DNA of 64,000 nt from assembly GCF_013705725.1 (NCBI RefSeq), contig NZ_CP055481.1, positions 5,394,001-5,458,000 of the forward strand. Direction: 5' to 3'. Every line of letters begins with the position of its first letter. Position 1 is the first letter of the stretch. Origin of the DNA: Klebsiella sp. RHBSTW-00484. GTDB lineage: Bacteria > Pseudomonadota > Gammaproteobacteria > Enterobacterales > Enterobacteriaceae. Below the pieces are notes generated by a model. That model was not told the origin of the DNA. It saw nothing but the letters and a program-made list of their open reading frames with translations, and did no database searches. Positions 31,345 through 40,111 of this stretch are shown here, piece after piece. The position numbers were made by a program, and so were the translations under genes.

Positions 31345-32802
31345 ATGTATCAGCAGCAACATATTGAATTTATTATCCAAAAGGCAAAGAAACGGCTCGA
31401 CCTACAGGAAGCCCCCGGCTGTACCAAAGCGGGATGGCTAATGATCACCGCATTACTTATTGAGTCATGGGATATTTATTCCATGGCGTTTATCTTATTC
31501 GCCCTGAAAGACATTTATGAACCCAGCAGCTGGCTGCTCGGTTTTACCGCCGCCGGTACTCAGCTCGGCGCGGTTATCGGCGCACTGCTCGGCGGCTGGC
31601 TGACCGACAAGCTCGGACGACGCAAAATTTTCCTCTGGTCGATGATCCTGTTCGCGATTTTCGCCGTTCTTCAGGGCCTGGCGCCCAATATGTACTGGCT
31701 GGCGATTATTCGCTGCCTCGCCGGGATCCCAGTGGGCGCGGACGTGGCCAACGGCTTTACCTACATCATGGAAGTCATGCCGAAAGGCAAGCGTGAAGTG
31801 ATGGCGAACCGCTGGCAGTTTATGTTCGCGCTGGGAATTATCGCCGCTATCCTGCTGGTCACTACTCTGGTCGCGCTTGATGTTCACCCGGATATGATCT
31901 GGCGTATCGTGCTGGCGGTTCCGGCCATTCCTGCCTGTCTACTGCTGTTTATGCGTCGGGAGCTACCGGAAACCCCAGCGTGGTTTGTTGAACGCGGCCG
32001 CTTTATCGAAGCTAAAAAAGCCTCCCGCGAATATTACGGCGAACAGGACGGCCGCCTGCTGGACGACATTCTGCCCAACGAAAACGTCGCTATCGCCGAC
32101 CCGACGCTCAAAGAGACGTTGCACGATCTGTTTCGCCGCCCGTTTACCCGCCGCACAACCCTGTTCGGCTGGTTCTCCTGCGCCGTACAGTCGTTTGAGA
32201 ACTATGCCTTCTCGTTCTTCCTGCCGCTGATCCTCGTCACCATCGGTATTTCCGGGCAGATCCAGAACAACCTCGCTCTGCTGGCGGTGAACTGTATCGC
32301 CGCGCTCTCAGCGTTCGTTGGTCCATTGCTGCTGCCGACACTCGGCCATAAAGGGCTGAGCAAATACGGCTTCCTGCTGGTGACCATTGGTATCTCGATT
32401 TCGGCGTGGGGCGTCTATAGCAGCAGCTTCGCTTTTATCATCTTCGGCGCAGCGCTGATGCTGTGGGGCCACTACTGGGACTCTGAAAGCGGGATGACGG
32501 TCATCTCCCTGGTGGCAAAACCGCGCTACCGCGGCGTGGCGTCCGGCATCGGCTACACCATCGTCAAGGTCACCGCCTTCGTCACGACTCTGGTATTCCC
32601 GGCCCTGTTTGAGGCAGTCGGCGTGCCAGTCGCCTCAATGATTATCGCTATCGCGCCGTTCTGCGCCTTCCTCGCCTCCATTTTCCTGCTGCCGGAAGTC
32701 TTCGGTCATGCGGTGGGCGACGAAAACGATCAAGAACATGATGCCAGCCCGGCAATCGCCCTGCAGGGTCATGAATCCCCGGCCTCAACTTCTAAACATT
32801 AA
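31345..32802 (+). CDS. Major facilitator superfamily sugar/acid transporter
   Basis: This 485-aa protein has 12 membrane segments and starts at ATG 31345 behind AGAGAGGA (31333-31340); the earlier in-frame GTG 31318 would overlap no better site. Sugar-porter-like motifs are GGWLTDKLGRRKIFLWSM after segment 2, IRCLAGIPVGADVANGFTYIMEVMPKGKRE, and RRELPETPAWFVERGR after segment 6 (the PETxxW form of PESPRW). The C-terminal tail is hydrophilic. It lies between the isomerase-like and dehydratase genes and would import the pathway substrate, making two dissimilar importers (with the MHS protein) under one regulator. Confidence 0.85.
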   Translation: MYQQQHIEFIIQKAKKRLDLQEAPGCTKAGWLMITALLIESWDIYSMAFILFALKDIYEPSSWLLGFTAAGTQLGAVIGALLGGWLTDKLGRRKIFLWSMILFAIFAVLQGLAPNMYWLAIIRCLAGIPVGADVANGFTYIMEVMPKGKREVMANRWQFMFALGIIAAILLVTTLVALDVHPDMIWRIVLAVPAIPACLLLFMRRELPETPAWFVERGRFIEAKKASREYYGEQDGRLLDDILPNENVAIADPTLKETLHDLFRRPFTRRTTLFGWFSCAVQSFENYAFSFFLPLILVTIGISGQIQNNLALLAVNCIAALSAFVGPLLLPTLGHKGLSKYGFLLVTIGISISAWGVYSSSFAFIIFGAALMLWGHYWDSESGMTVISLVAKPRYRGVASGIGYTIVKVTAFVTTLVFPALFEAVGVPVASMIIAIAPFCAFLASIFLLPEVFGHAVGDENDQEHDASPAIALQGHESPASTSKH

Positions 32803-32854
32803 CCGTCCGGGCCGCAGAGGCGGCCCCCGCTGAACACATAAAGGAAGGAATCAG

Positions 32855-33958
32855 ATGAACAGCACAAAAATGCCCGTGATTGAAAATATCGAACTGATGA
32901 CCGCCCGCGTCCCGCTACCGGAAGGCCCATGGGGGGATCAGATTCACCACGTCACCGATATCGAAGTGGCGATTGTTGATGTCTACGGCTCGAATGGTCA
33001 CGTTGGTACCGGTTTTAGCCACACTTCCGGCTGGTGCGGAAAAACTATCTCCGCACTGATTGCCGAGATTATCCCCGACGTGATCGGCCAGCCGCTCTCA
33101 CCGCGCGGCCTGTGGCATCGTTCGTATAAACATATTCACGACGTCGGCGGCGCAGGCGTCACCACCCATGCTCTGGCGGCGCTGGATATTGCCTACTGGG
33201 ATCTTTTAGGCAAAACCCTCAATGCGCCGATCATCGACATTATTGGCCGCGTGCGCGATCGCGTTCCGCTGTACGGCAGCGGCATCAACTTGCATCTGTC
33301 TATCGAAGAAGTGATCGACCAGGTCAAACGCTGGAAAAGCACCGGCTACCTGGCGGCGAAAGTGAAAGTCGGTAAACCGACGCTTGAGGAGGACGTAGAG
33401 CGGCTGCGCAAAATTCAGGAAGCGGTGCCGGGATTTCCGCTGGCGGTGGACGCCAACCAGGGCTGGAACTTCCCGCAGGCGCTGCGCGCGCTCAAGCTGT
33501 TCGAGCCGCTCAATTTGTTATGGATTGAAGAGCCTCTCCCCTCCGACGATATCACCGGCCATCTCAAGCTTCGCGAACGCAGCACTACGCCTATCGCGCT
33601 GGGCGAAAACGTCTATAACTTAAACCAGTTCACGCAATACATCGAGAGCGGCTGTGCGGATTACATCCAGGCGGATCTCGGACGCGTCGGCGGGATCACT
33701 GGTTATCTGGATATCGCCGCCGTCGCCCGCGCGCACAACCTGCCGATGACGCCGCATTTTGTCATGGAGCTCAGCGCCAGCCTGCTGGCGACGGTACCGA
33801 ATATCTCTTACGCCGAAATGACCGACGGCGGACGCTGGAAAGATCTGCGCATTATCGCCGAAGCGGGCGAAGAGGTGGACGGCTACTACGTGCCGAGCGA
33901 ACGACCGGGCCACGGCATCATTCTCGATCGTGACTATCTCGCAACACACAAAATCTAA
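32855..33958 (+). CDS. Enolase-superfamily sugar-acid dehydratase (mandelate racemase group)
   Basis: This 367-aa protein has RBS AAGGAAGGA. It has the capping domain and the barrel catalytic set of the MR subgroup: KVK at 169-171, metal ligands D199 (VDANQGW), E225 (WIEEPL) and E251 (GENVY), and an Asp-His dyad D274/H301 (DLGRVGG; PHFVMEL). These residues are those needed to abstract the proton alpha to a carboxylate. In this context the reaction is probably dehydration of an aldonate to a 2-keto-3-deoxy acid. The specific sugar acid is not identifiable from sequence by eye. Confidence 0.82.
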   Translation: MNSTKMPVIENIELMTARVPLPEGPWGDQIHHVTDIEVAIVDVYGSNGHVGTGFSHTSGWCGKTISALIAEIIPDVIGQPLSPRGLWHRSYKHIHDVGGAGVTTHALAALDIAYWDLLGKTLNAPIIDIIGRVRDRVPLYGSGINLHLSIEEVIDQVKRWKSTGYLAAKVKVGKPTLEEDVERLRKIQEAVPGFPLAVDANQGWNFPQALRALKLFEPLNLLWIEEPLPSDDITGHLKLRERSTTPIALGENVYNLNQFTQYIESGCADYIQADLGRVGGITGYLDIAAVARAHNLPMTPHFVMELSASLLATVPNISYAEMTDGGRWKDLRIIAEAGEEVDGYYVPSERPGHGIILDRDYLATHKI

Positions 33959-33982
33959 CCACTCAGTGATGGGGAAAGGACA

Positions 33983-34810
33983 ATGGAAGACACGTTATTC
34001 TCAGTTAAAGACAAGGTCATCATCGTGACCGGCGGCCTTGGACAGCTGGGGGCGCAGTACGTGAAGACCTTGCATGAGCGCGGCGCAAAGGTGGCAGCGC
34101 TAGCCACCCGTGTCGATGCCGCACGTATCGATCGCGTGCTGGGGGCGATAAAGGACTCCGACCGCTTGCTTTGCGCGGAAGTGAATATTACCGACAAAGC
34201 CAGCATTAACCGGGTTCTTGATAGCATAGAAGCGAAATGGGGCGTGCCGGATGGCCTGGTGAATAATGCAGGGGTTGATACCCAGCCCAGCGCGCCGCCG
34301 GAAGTTTCCGGCCCGTTTGAGGAGTTTCCGGAAGAGGTATTCCGCGAGGTGGTGGAAGTGAACCTGGTCGGCACCTTCCTGATGACTCAGCAGGTTGGCA
34401 AGCGCATGAAGCAGGCCGGCAAAGGCGGCTCGATTATCAACGTCGGATCGATCTACGGCGTGGTCTCCCCGGTGCAGGATATCTATAGCTATAAAAAAGA
34501 GGATACCGGTATTCCGTTCGTCAAACCGGTGGCCTATTCGGCGGCAAAGTCCGGGCTGTATAACTTTACCCGCTACTGCGCCACCTACTGGGGCCGCGAC
34601 GGCATTCGCGTCAATACCCTGACCCTTTCCGGCGTTGAGCGTAGCGACCAGGATCCGCGTTTTCAGAAAAACTACACCAACCGAATTCCGATTGGTCGGA
34701 TGGCAAAACCGCATGAGTACAACGGTGCGGTGGTGTTCCTGCTCTCCGACGCGTCGGTCTATATGACCGGCTCCAACGTCGTCGTGGATGGAGGCTGGAC
34801 CGCATGGTAA
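33983..34810 (+). CDS. Short-chain dehydrogenase/reductase
   Basis: This 275-aa SDR shows the cofactor motif TGGLGQLG (residues ~16-23), NNAG (LVNNAGVD), the catalytic Ser in INVGSIYGV, and YSAAK for the Tyr-Lys pair. It also has VNTLTLSGV and the C-terminal YMTGSNVVVDGG. These identify a classical NAD(P)-dependent alcohol/sugar oxidoreductase. RBS GGGAAAGGACA precedes ATG. Its end overlaps the next gene by seven bases, so the two are tightly coupled. It may oxidise the sugar (or a keto-deoxy intermediate) of this pathway. Confidence 0.85.
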   Translation: MEDTLFSVKDKVIIVTGGLGQLGAQYVKTLHERGAKVAALATRVDAARIDRVLGAIKDSDRLLCAEVNITDKASINRVLDSIEAKWGVPDGLVNNAGVDTQPSAPPEVSGPFEEFPEEVFREVVEVNLVGTFLMTQQVGKRMKQAGKGGSIINVGSIYGVVSPVQDIYSYKKEDTGIPFVKPVAYSAAKSGLYNFTRYCATYWGRDGIRVNTLTLSGVERSDQDPRFQKNYTNRIPIGRMAKPHEYNGAVVFLLSDASVYMTGSNVVVDGGWTAW

Positions 34811-35715
34811 ACGATAAATGGCAGGTTTTTCGCGGCATTATCTCCGCCGTGGTGACGCCGATGAATGCCGACGAGTCGGTAAACTATGCGGCGCTGGACA
34901 CCCTCGCCCGTACCCAGCTGGCGCGTGGTGTTGAAGGCTTTTACTGCTGCGGCTCCTCCGGGGAAGGGCCGTTACTGCGTTTCGATGAGCGCAGGCAGGT
35001 GCTGGCAACGCTGGTACAGGCGGCGGAGGGCAAAGTGCCGGTAATTTCCCACGTCGGAACACCGCGCACCCGGGATGCCGTCGAGCTGGCAAAAAGCGCC
35101 GAGCAGGACGGGGCCAGCGCTGTATCGCTGGTTCCGCCCTACTACTACAAATATAGCCGCGAGGAGATTATCGCCTACTACCGTCGGGTACTGGACGCCA
35201 TTTCGATTCCGGTGATTTTGTATAATATTCCGCAGTTTACCGGCGTCGAGCTTGACCATCAGACCGCCGAAGCGCTGCTCGGCGACGAGCAGGTACTGGG
35301 GGTTAAACATACTTCGCATAACCTCTATTCGCTGGAGCGGATGATCGCCCGCTATCCGGACAAAGTGTTCTTTAACGGTTTCGATGAGATCTTCCTTTCC
35401 AGCCTCGCGGCAGGTGCGACGGCCACCGTCGGCACCACGGTCAACCTCCAGCCGGAGCTGTTTCTCGCTCTGCGCAGCGCGTTTAAGCAGGGCGATATCG
35501 CCCGGGCGCAGCGCTTACAGCAGCAGATTAACGAAGTAGTGGAAAACCTGGTGGCGCGCGGCGTATTCCAGTCGGCGAAGTATCTTGCCGGTAAAGAGAC
35601 CGTCGATACCGGGCCAACCCGCGAGCCGTTTGTGGCGCTGACGGCGGCGCAAAAAGACGAGCTGGATGACCTCTATCTGCGCTTACGGGGGTATATCGCC
35701 GATGCCCGGCAATAA
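34804..35715 (+). CDS. DapA/NanA-family aldolase or dehydratase
   Basis: This 303-aa class I aldolase-fold protein has GSSGEGPLLRFDER (the GxxGE phosphate/carboxylate loop at ~50-54), the Tyr of YNIPQFTG (Y140) and the Schiff-base Lys in GVKHTSHN (K168). Family members cleave or dehydrate 2-keto-3-deoxy acids. Following the enolase-superfamily dehydratase, the likely step is cleavage of a 2-keto-3-deoxy acid to pyruvate and an aldehyde. It is not DapA itself, which is encoded elsewhere in enterobacteria. It overlaps the SDR gene upstream and the GlcG-like gene downstream. Confidence 0.85.
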   Translation: MVNDKWQVFRGIISAVVTPMNADESVNYAALDTLARTQLARGVEGFYCCGSSGEGPLLRFDERRQVLATLVQAAEGKVPVISHVGTPRTRDAVELAKSAEQDGASAVSLVPPYYYKYSREEIIAYYRRVLDAISIPVILYNIPQFTGVELDHQTAEALLGDEQVLGVKHTSHNLYSLERMIARYPDKVFFNGFDEIFLSSLAAGATATVGTTVNLQPELFLALRSAFKQGDIARAQRLQQQINEVVENLVARGVFQSAKYLAGKETVDTGPTREPFVALTAAQKDELDDLYLRLRGYIADARQ

Positions 35716-36136
35716 CAGGCTATGTACCCAGAGTCGCCTGAACGATAGCGCCATTTGCCAGCAGGTGGCGCTGTTTTTACAGGAGACCGAAGGCGATGCA
35801 CAGACCAGGGACCTGGCGATAGCGGTGGTGGGGCCGGAGGGCGAGCTTATCGCCTTTGGCGCACATACTCGCTGCCCACCGCTGCCGCGTCAGCTGGCCC
35901 AACGCAAGGCCTGGACTGCCCTGCGCTTTCGTCGTCCGACGGCAAAGCTTGCGGAAGAAGTCAGCGTTGGTAGCCTACGGCTGGAGGTGTTTCACGACCC
36001 GCAACTGCTGGCGATGCCGGGCGGTGTGCCGGTGATGCTTGATGGGCTGGCGATAGCTGGCGTTGGGGTTAGCGGCCTGCCGCCGGAGTTAGACGCCGAG
36101 CTGGCAGCACAGTTTGCTCAGCGGCTGATTGCGTAA
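35702..36136 (+). CDS. GlcG/HbpS-like (DUF336) protein
   Basis: This 144-aa protein starts at ATG 35702, inside the end of the preceding gene (14-base overlap). The pattern RDLAIAVVGPEGELIAFGAH, then LAQRKAWTALRFRRPTAKLAEEV, and GGVPVMLDGLAIAGVGVSGLPPELDAELA matches the GlcG/heme-degrading DUF336 fold. Such proteins often end sugar-acid or glycolate operons, but their role there is unclear. It is the last gene of the operon. A REP-like GC-rich segment follows (36139-36178) and then the second IS110 element. Confidence 0.75.
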   Translation: MPGNNRLCTQSRLNDSAICQQVALFLQETEGDAQTRDLAIAVVGPEGELIAFGAHTRCPPLPRQLAQRKAWTALRFRRPTAKLAEEVSVGSLRLEVFHDPQLLAMPGGVPVMLDGLAIAGVGVSGLPPELDAELAAQFAQRLIA

Positions 36137-36242
36137 TCGTTCCCGGAGGCGGTGCTGCGTACCTGTCCGGGCTACGCGTCATATGCCAGCTCCGACGCTC
36201 TTTTCCCCCTCTCCCTTCCAGGGAGAGATACCGTCTTGCCGG

Positions 36243-37205
36243 TTATCCTGCAAGTGGTATTTCAGCGTTAAATTCATGCCCGGATTTCACCACACCATAA
36301 GCCAGCTGCAGTAATTTCCTCATTCCTGCACACACTCGCTCTTTCCCTGTCTTACCCCGGGCTGCAAGCCTTTCCATCAGGTTTTTCACCACCTTATTGC
36401 ATCTTCCTGCCACTACCGCTGGCATATACAGTGCGCTACGCAGCTCTGCATGGCCCACTTTCGACAGCCTGCTTTTCCCTTTCCACATCCCTGACTCACA
36501 ACGACGAGGATTCAAACCAGCATACGCCACCAGTGCCTTGCTGTTGCTGAACCGTCGCAGATTTCCTGCGAACGCCAGCAGGCTCACACTCAGCATGTCT
36601 CCTATTCCGGGGATACTTTTCAGTAGCTCCCGGTCCCGCTTCAGGTCTGGGTTATCATCGATATGCCGGTTGATTTTATTGCGGGTTTCTTCAATCAGCT
36701 CATCCAGCATCGTAACGTGTTCATTCAGGGAAGGAACGATGACTTCATCTGCTGCCTCAAGGCGGTTCATCTCCATCTGACGCATCTCTTCCAGGTTACG
36801 CAGGTGGCGTACCAGAGCCGTCAGTTGTCGTTCGCTCAGCGGCGCAGGATGCCAGGGGGCCGGCTGATACAGAGCGCAGTAGCGCGCTATCAGCGCCGCG
36901 TCGCTTTTGTCCGTTTTATTGCGGGTCAGTTCAGTGTTTGCGAACGCATGGATACGTGCCGGGTTTTCAAGGCTGACGCAGCAGCCATTATCGGCCAGCA
37001 GGGTGGCCAGTTCAGTGCTGTAGCAACCTGTTGCCTCCATGCAGACATGACAGTGACCAAAACGCGCCAGCCAGTTCAGAAATTCGCGGCATCCGGCTGG
37101 GGTATTGGCGAATTTTTTGGTTTTGTACTTCTGGTTTGGCAGCAGGACAGCAACGTCGAATTTGAGTTTGGCGATATCAACGCCGACAGGGACAAGATTC
37201 ATCAT
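36243..37205 (-). CDS. IS110-family DEDD transposase (IS621-like)
   Basis: This 320-aa protein has the RuvC-like DEDD domain with VGVDIAKLKFDVAVL, HVCMEATGCYSTE and RNKTDKSDAALIARYC. The C-terminal domain has LKSIPGIGDMLSVSLLAFAG, LVAYAGLNPRRCESG, KVGHAELRSALYMPAVVAGRCNK and LLQLAYGVVKSG. The pattern KTKKFANTPAG and the whole C-terminal part recall IS621. It is apparently intact. Confidence 0.92.
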   Translation of the reverse strand: MMNLVPVGVDIAKLKFDVAVLLPNQKYKTKKFANTPAGCREFLNWLARFGHCHVCMEATGCYSTELATLLADNGCCVSLENPARIHAFANTELTRNKTDKSDAALIARYCALYQPAPWHPAPLSERQLTALVRHLRNLEEMRQMEMNRLEAADEVIVPSLNEHVTMLDELIEETRNKINRHIDDNPDLKRDRELLKSIPGIGDMLSVSLLAFAGNLRRFSNSKALVAYAGLNPRRCESGMWKGKSRLSKVGHAELRSALYMPAVVAGRCNKVVKNLMERLAARGKTGKERVCAGMRKLLQLAYGVVKSGHEFNAEIPLAG

Positions 37206-37427
37206 GGTACTCCGTAACCTTATGAATATTATCGCCGGACCATCCTTATATGTGGGTGCTCAGGGCACAGGATACCGTTCGGTCTTGAGGCGACAGGGAA
37301 ACAGGTTACCGGGGCATAATCTCTCCCGCGGGCTCAGGGGCTCCAGGGCTGGGTGATGCTCACCGGTAACCTCCCGATGATCAGTCGGGGATCTTCTCCG
37401 CCGGAACGGAGAAGGTCAAGACATAAG
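37206..37427 (-). ncRNA. Probable bridge-RNA region of the IS621-like element
   Basis: These 222 bases between the element end and the transposase start (minus strand) contain no ORF. They have several inverted segments such as GGTTACCGG/CCGGTAACC (37306-37314 and 37360-37368) and CTTCTCCG/CGGAGAAG near 37394-37414. IS621 and relatives encode their bridge RNA in this 5' non-coding region. Loop boundaries are not determined here. Confidence 0.4.
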
Positions 37428-37504
37428 GGCCGGGGTGAGGGTTTGACGCCGTATCACATTGAGCGATCTGCTCGCCGCCTCCGGGAAAGCATTCACGCTC
37501 CCAC

Positions 37505-38530
37505 TTAACTCCGCTGCTTCTCCACCGACAAAGGGCGGTGAATCAGCGTCATTGGCACCGTGATCTTCACGTCGGCATTTTCGCCCTGCAGCTTCTGCTG
37601 CATCAGATGAAACGCGTGCTGGGCCCAGGCGTCCTCGTCCTGACGCATCGACCACACCGCATTCGGCAAGAAACCTAACATCTGATGTTCATCGAAGGTC
37701 CCTATTGGAATATCCGACGGAATAAAACCATAGGTTTCCCGCAACGCACTTAGTGTTCCCTCCAGAATCGGCAGCGATGAGGCGATAAACGCCTTCGGCG
37801 GCTCCCGATGCTGGCGGAGAAAATCGAGCATCAGCTGCTTACCCTCTTCCTGACGGTTATGGCTGGCCGACAAAATCCACTCTTTCCCGGCGGGAAGCTC
37901 GCTCAGATAGCCCTGCAAGCGGCGCTGGATCGACGGTTGCTGGGTATCCCCGGCGATAAAAAAAATCGGCGAAACATCTACCGCCTGAGTCATCGCCTGC
38001 ACCAGCTTTTTACTGCCGTTGTAGTTATCACTCACCACCAGCGATACATCGCTCTCACCAAAATCACGGTCGAGCAGCACCAGCGGTCGCTTGCGCGCTA
38101 CCTTCTGATGATGCAGCTGTGTTTCCCGATTAGAAGGCACGACAAATAATCCATCAACATTGCGCGCCAACAGCCCTTCGACCAGGCTGTTTTCATGCTC
38201 GCTGTCGCTGTAGGTACAGGCGATCATCAGTTGATACCCTGCCTGGCGGCAGCAGGCTTCCAGCTTTTCCGCCAGGGTGGAGAAAAACAGGTTCGACAGG
38301 CGCGGGATCACCAACCCTAAGGTCTCGGTTTTATTGAGCTTCAGGCTGCGGGCGATGTGGTTAACGACCAGCCCGTTCTCAGCGATATAATCATTAATAC
38401 GCTGCTGCGTTTTGGCGCTGATGCGGTACTGCTCAGCTTTACCCCCCAGCACCAGCCGCACGGTAGTAATCGAGATTTCCAGCGCTCTGGCGACTTGCTC
38501 AACGGTTTTGGCCATAACATCATTTTCCAT
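37505..38530 (-). CDS. LacI-family transcriptional regulator of the sugar regulon
   Basis: This 341-aa repressor has an N-terminal helix-turn-helix (KTVEQVARALEISITTVRLVLGGKAEQYRIS, with the hinge LKLNKTETLGLVIP) and a periplasmic-binding-protein-like domain (RNVDGLFVVPSN, VLLDRDFGESDVSLVVSDNYNGSKKL). It resembles the Cra/RbsR type. A CTAATTCGAGTTAG operator lies 26 bases before its start (38557-38570), implying autoregulation; the same palindrome precedes both transporter and enzyme operons. Met at 38530 or 38515 could be the start; neither has a strong ribosome site. An IS110 element now lies between it and the enzymes. Confidence 0.87.
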   Translation of the reverse strand: MENDVMAKTVEQVARALEISITTVRLVLGGKAEQYRISAKTQQRINDYIAENGLVVNHIARSLKLNKTETLGLVIPRLSNLFFSTLAEKLEACCRQAGYQLMIACTYSDSEHENSLVEGLLARNVDGLFVVPSNRETQLHHQKVARKRPLVLLDRDFGESDVSLVVSDNYNGSKKLVQAMTQAVDVSPIFFIAGDTQQPSIQRRLQGYLSELPAGKEWILSASHNRQEEGKQLMLDFLRQHREPPKAFIASSLPILEGTLSALRETYGFIPSDIPIGTFDEHQMLGFLPNAVWSMRQDEDAWAQHAFHLMQQKLQGENADVKITVPMTLIHRPLSVEKQRS

Positions 38531-38556
38531 AACGAACAGAACTGCTTAATCATAAA

Positions 38557-38570
38557 CTAATTCGAGTTAG
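38557..38570. promoter_or_regulatory. LacI-family operator at the regulator's own promoter
   Basis: CTAATTCGAGTTAG is the third copy of the palindrome, just upstream of the LacI-family gene. It identifies that protein as the probable binder of the two operators near 29.1 and 29.4 kb and suggests negative autoregulation. Confidence 0.78.
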
Positions 38571-38725
38571 CAATACATTAGATGGGCTGTTATTTTGAAC
38601 AAGGCGTCGACCTGCTGAGGTCATTGACGTTACACATATCGATCTACAGTGGCGATTGCCTTATCCTCCGGCACTGACTTTGATAAATGTGCCGGAGGGA
38701 ATGTTTTCCGCGTTATTTCAGCGCA

Positions 38726-39760
38726 TTACTTTCCAGGTTTAACATCAGCTACCCAGGTGGGGAGATCCCATGTCCCACCCATGCGTAAATATCGACACAT
38801 TCCGGTCGTCGCTTCGCGGCTTTTGCGGAACGTTGTGCCATCCCAAACCCAGCTTGCCGTTCCCCAGCAATCCCCAAGACCGCGCCCTTTCTGGCCCAGA
38901 AAAATCTCACCCTCGCCATAATCAGAACCTGAAATAGTGATGAGCTCCGGTTTCCCCTCAAGTTTGCTGTCAATGACCCAGTAACCGTGCCCCGTGTTAT
39001 ATGCCGCCCGCCAGCATAGCGCTGAAATCAGCGAGTGGGCGTTATCCAGCGGCGTCAGACTGATGGTTTCTGCTTCTTCCCCCTCTTCAGGCTGGATGCG
39101 ATCGCACCAGTCATCCTCCTTCAGGGTTACCAAAAGTTTTGGCTTGAGTACCGCCAGTTCAGGCGCTGTCAGCGCTCTTTCCTGAGCCTTCTCAGGCTTA
39201 ACCTGGTAAATAACCGGCGCGGGAACCGCAGCCAGGACGCTGCTCTCCGGCTTATCACCTTTTTTGGCTAACGCGCCCGGCGTGCCGATTCGCCCCTGAA
39301 CATCGTCCATTTTCAGCAGCACCGCATAAGCGCCATCGCCGGAGAGCACAAACGGGTCCGGACCGCCTTTAAATTCAATTTTTCCGCTACCTTTGACCGC
39401 ATTGATGATTTCGACAGTTTGTTTGTCCGACAGTGGCCAGGTCTCTTTTTCGGGCTTCACTTCGCCCACAGGCTGATCATTGATCCACAGCGTCAGCTTG
39501 TCAGGATAAACATCGCTATCGGTAATCTCTGCCAGCATCAGTTCACCTGACACCGCAGTCCTCGCTCCGGCCCGACGGGTCAGCAGTACTGAACCACCGA
39601 CACCTTCGTCGGGGCTGTATCCCGCCGCCCGGCAGGTCAGCGTGTTATCACAAACCACTTCCCAATCTTTATGGCTGAATGAAACGCCGCTTTTTTCCGC
39701 CAGCGCGGGGGCGCTGAGTACGGCTAATGTCAGCAATCCTGCCCTAATTCCCTTTTTCAT
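38726..39760 (-). CDS. Secreted DUF1176 protein
   Basis: This 344-aa protein has a signal peptide (MKKGIRAGLLTLAVLSAPALA) and a two-part mature region: FSHKDWEVVCDNTLTCRAAGY near the N-terminus and GDCWGTASWVWDGTTFRKSREATTGMCRYLRMGGTWDLPTWVADV at the end, broken by KPELITISGSDYGEGEIF. The repeated DWxxxCDN / W.WDGxxF.....G.CR pattern is typical of DUF1176. Cysteines suggest disulfides in the periplasm. Function is unknown. It is monocistronic. Confidence 0.8.
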   Translation of the reverse strand: MKKGIRAGLLTLAVLSAPALAEKSGVSFSHKDWEVVCDNTLTCRAAGYSPDEGVGGSVLLTRRAGARTAVSGELMLAEITDSDVYPDKLTLWINDQPVGEVKPEKETWPLSDKQTVEIINAVKGSGKIEFKGGPDPFVLSGDGAYAVLLKMDDVQGRIGTPGALAKKGDKPESSVLAAVPAPVIYQVKPEKAQERALTAPELAVLKPKLLVTLKEDDWCDRIQPEEGEEAETISLTPLDNAHSLISALCWRAAYNTGHGYWVIDSKLEGKPELITISGSDYGEGEIFLGQKGRGLGDCWGTASWVWDGTTFRKSREATTGMCRYLRMGGTWDLPTWVADVKPGK

Positions 39761-40111
39761 ACCGTTTCTCCCTACTGGATAATTCTCCGTAGTCTGAACA
39801 ATGCCCGTGACGGAGAGAAGTGTTTTTCCCTTCTCTTTTATTCTTTTCAGACAACATCATGGATTGTTGGTCCCTTTGTCCTTCATCAAGCATTCTCACA
39901 TCGCGATCAGTCCAGAGTGTTGGGTGGGAATATATTTTTTTGGCATCATCCAACATCATTTGATTATCAAAAAATATCATCCAGCGTGATGTTTAATCAT
40001 CTTGTGATATTGCGCTCGGTCGCGTTTTTCTGGTTGTTTTTATTCTCTCACTTCATCTTTCAAATTCATTTATGAATTTGGATTCACATTCGCTACCACG
40101 TTATAAATAAA
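39761..40111. other. Divergent intergenic region, no supported gene
   Basis: About 350 AT-rich bases between the DUF1176 gene and the nuclease gene. I see direct and inverted copies of short words (for example CATCATG/CATGATG-like runs and AACATCAT) but no confident motif. A 78-codon frame on the minus strand overlaps the DUF1176 start and is highly charged without a ribosome site; I do not call it. Confidence 0.5.

Larger units (their letters stand above)
36228..37427 (-). mobile_element. IS110-family element (IS110/IS621-like subgroup)
   Basis: A 1200-bp element lies within an extragenic repeat. Left flank is CTCCCTTCCAGGGAGAG and right flank GGGCCGGGGTGAGGG; the dinucleotide AG occurs at both junctions (36226-36227 and 37426-37427). 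Removing the element restores a typical GGGAGAGGGCCGGGGTGAGGG-type unit. It carries a single transposase on the minus strand with a 220-bp non-coding region upstream of it, the arrangement of the IS110 subgroup. Differences from the element at 7016 show they are separate acquisitions. Confidence 0.75.

Noticed and set aside
39744..39980. 78-codon minus-strand frame upstream of the DUF1176 gene
   Set aside because: It overlaps that gene's start, has no ribosome site and a low-complexity charged composition.
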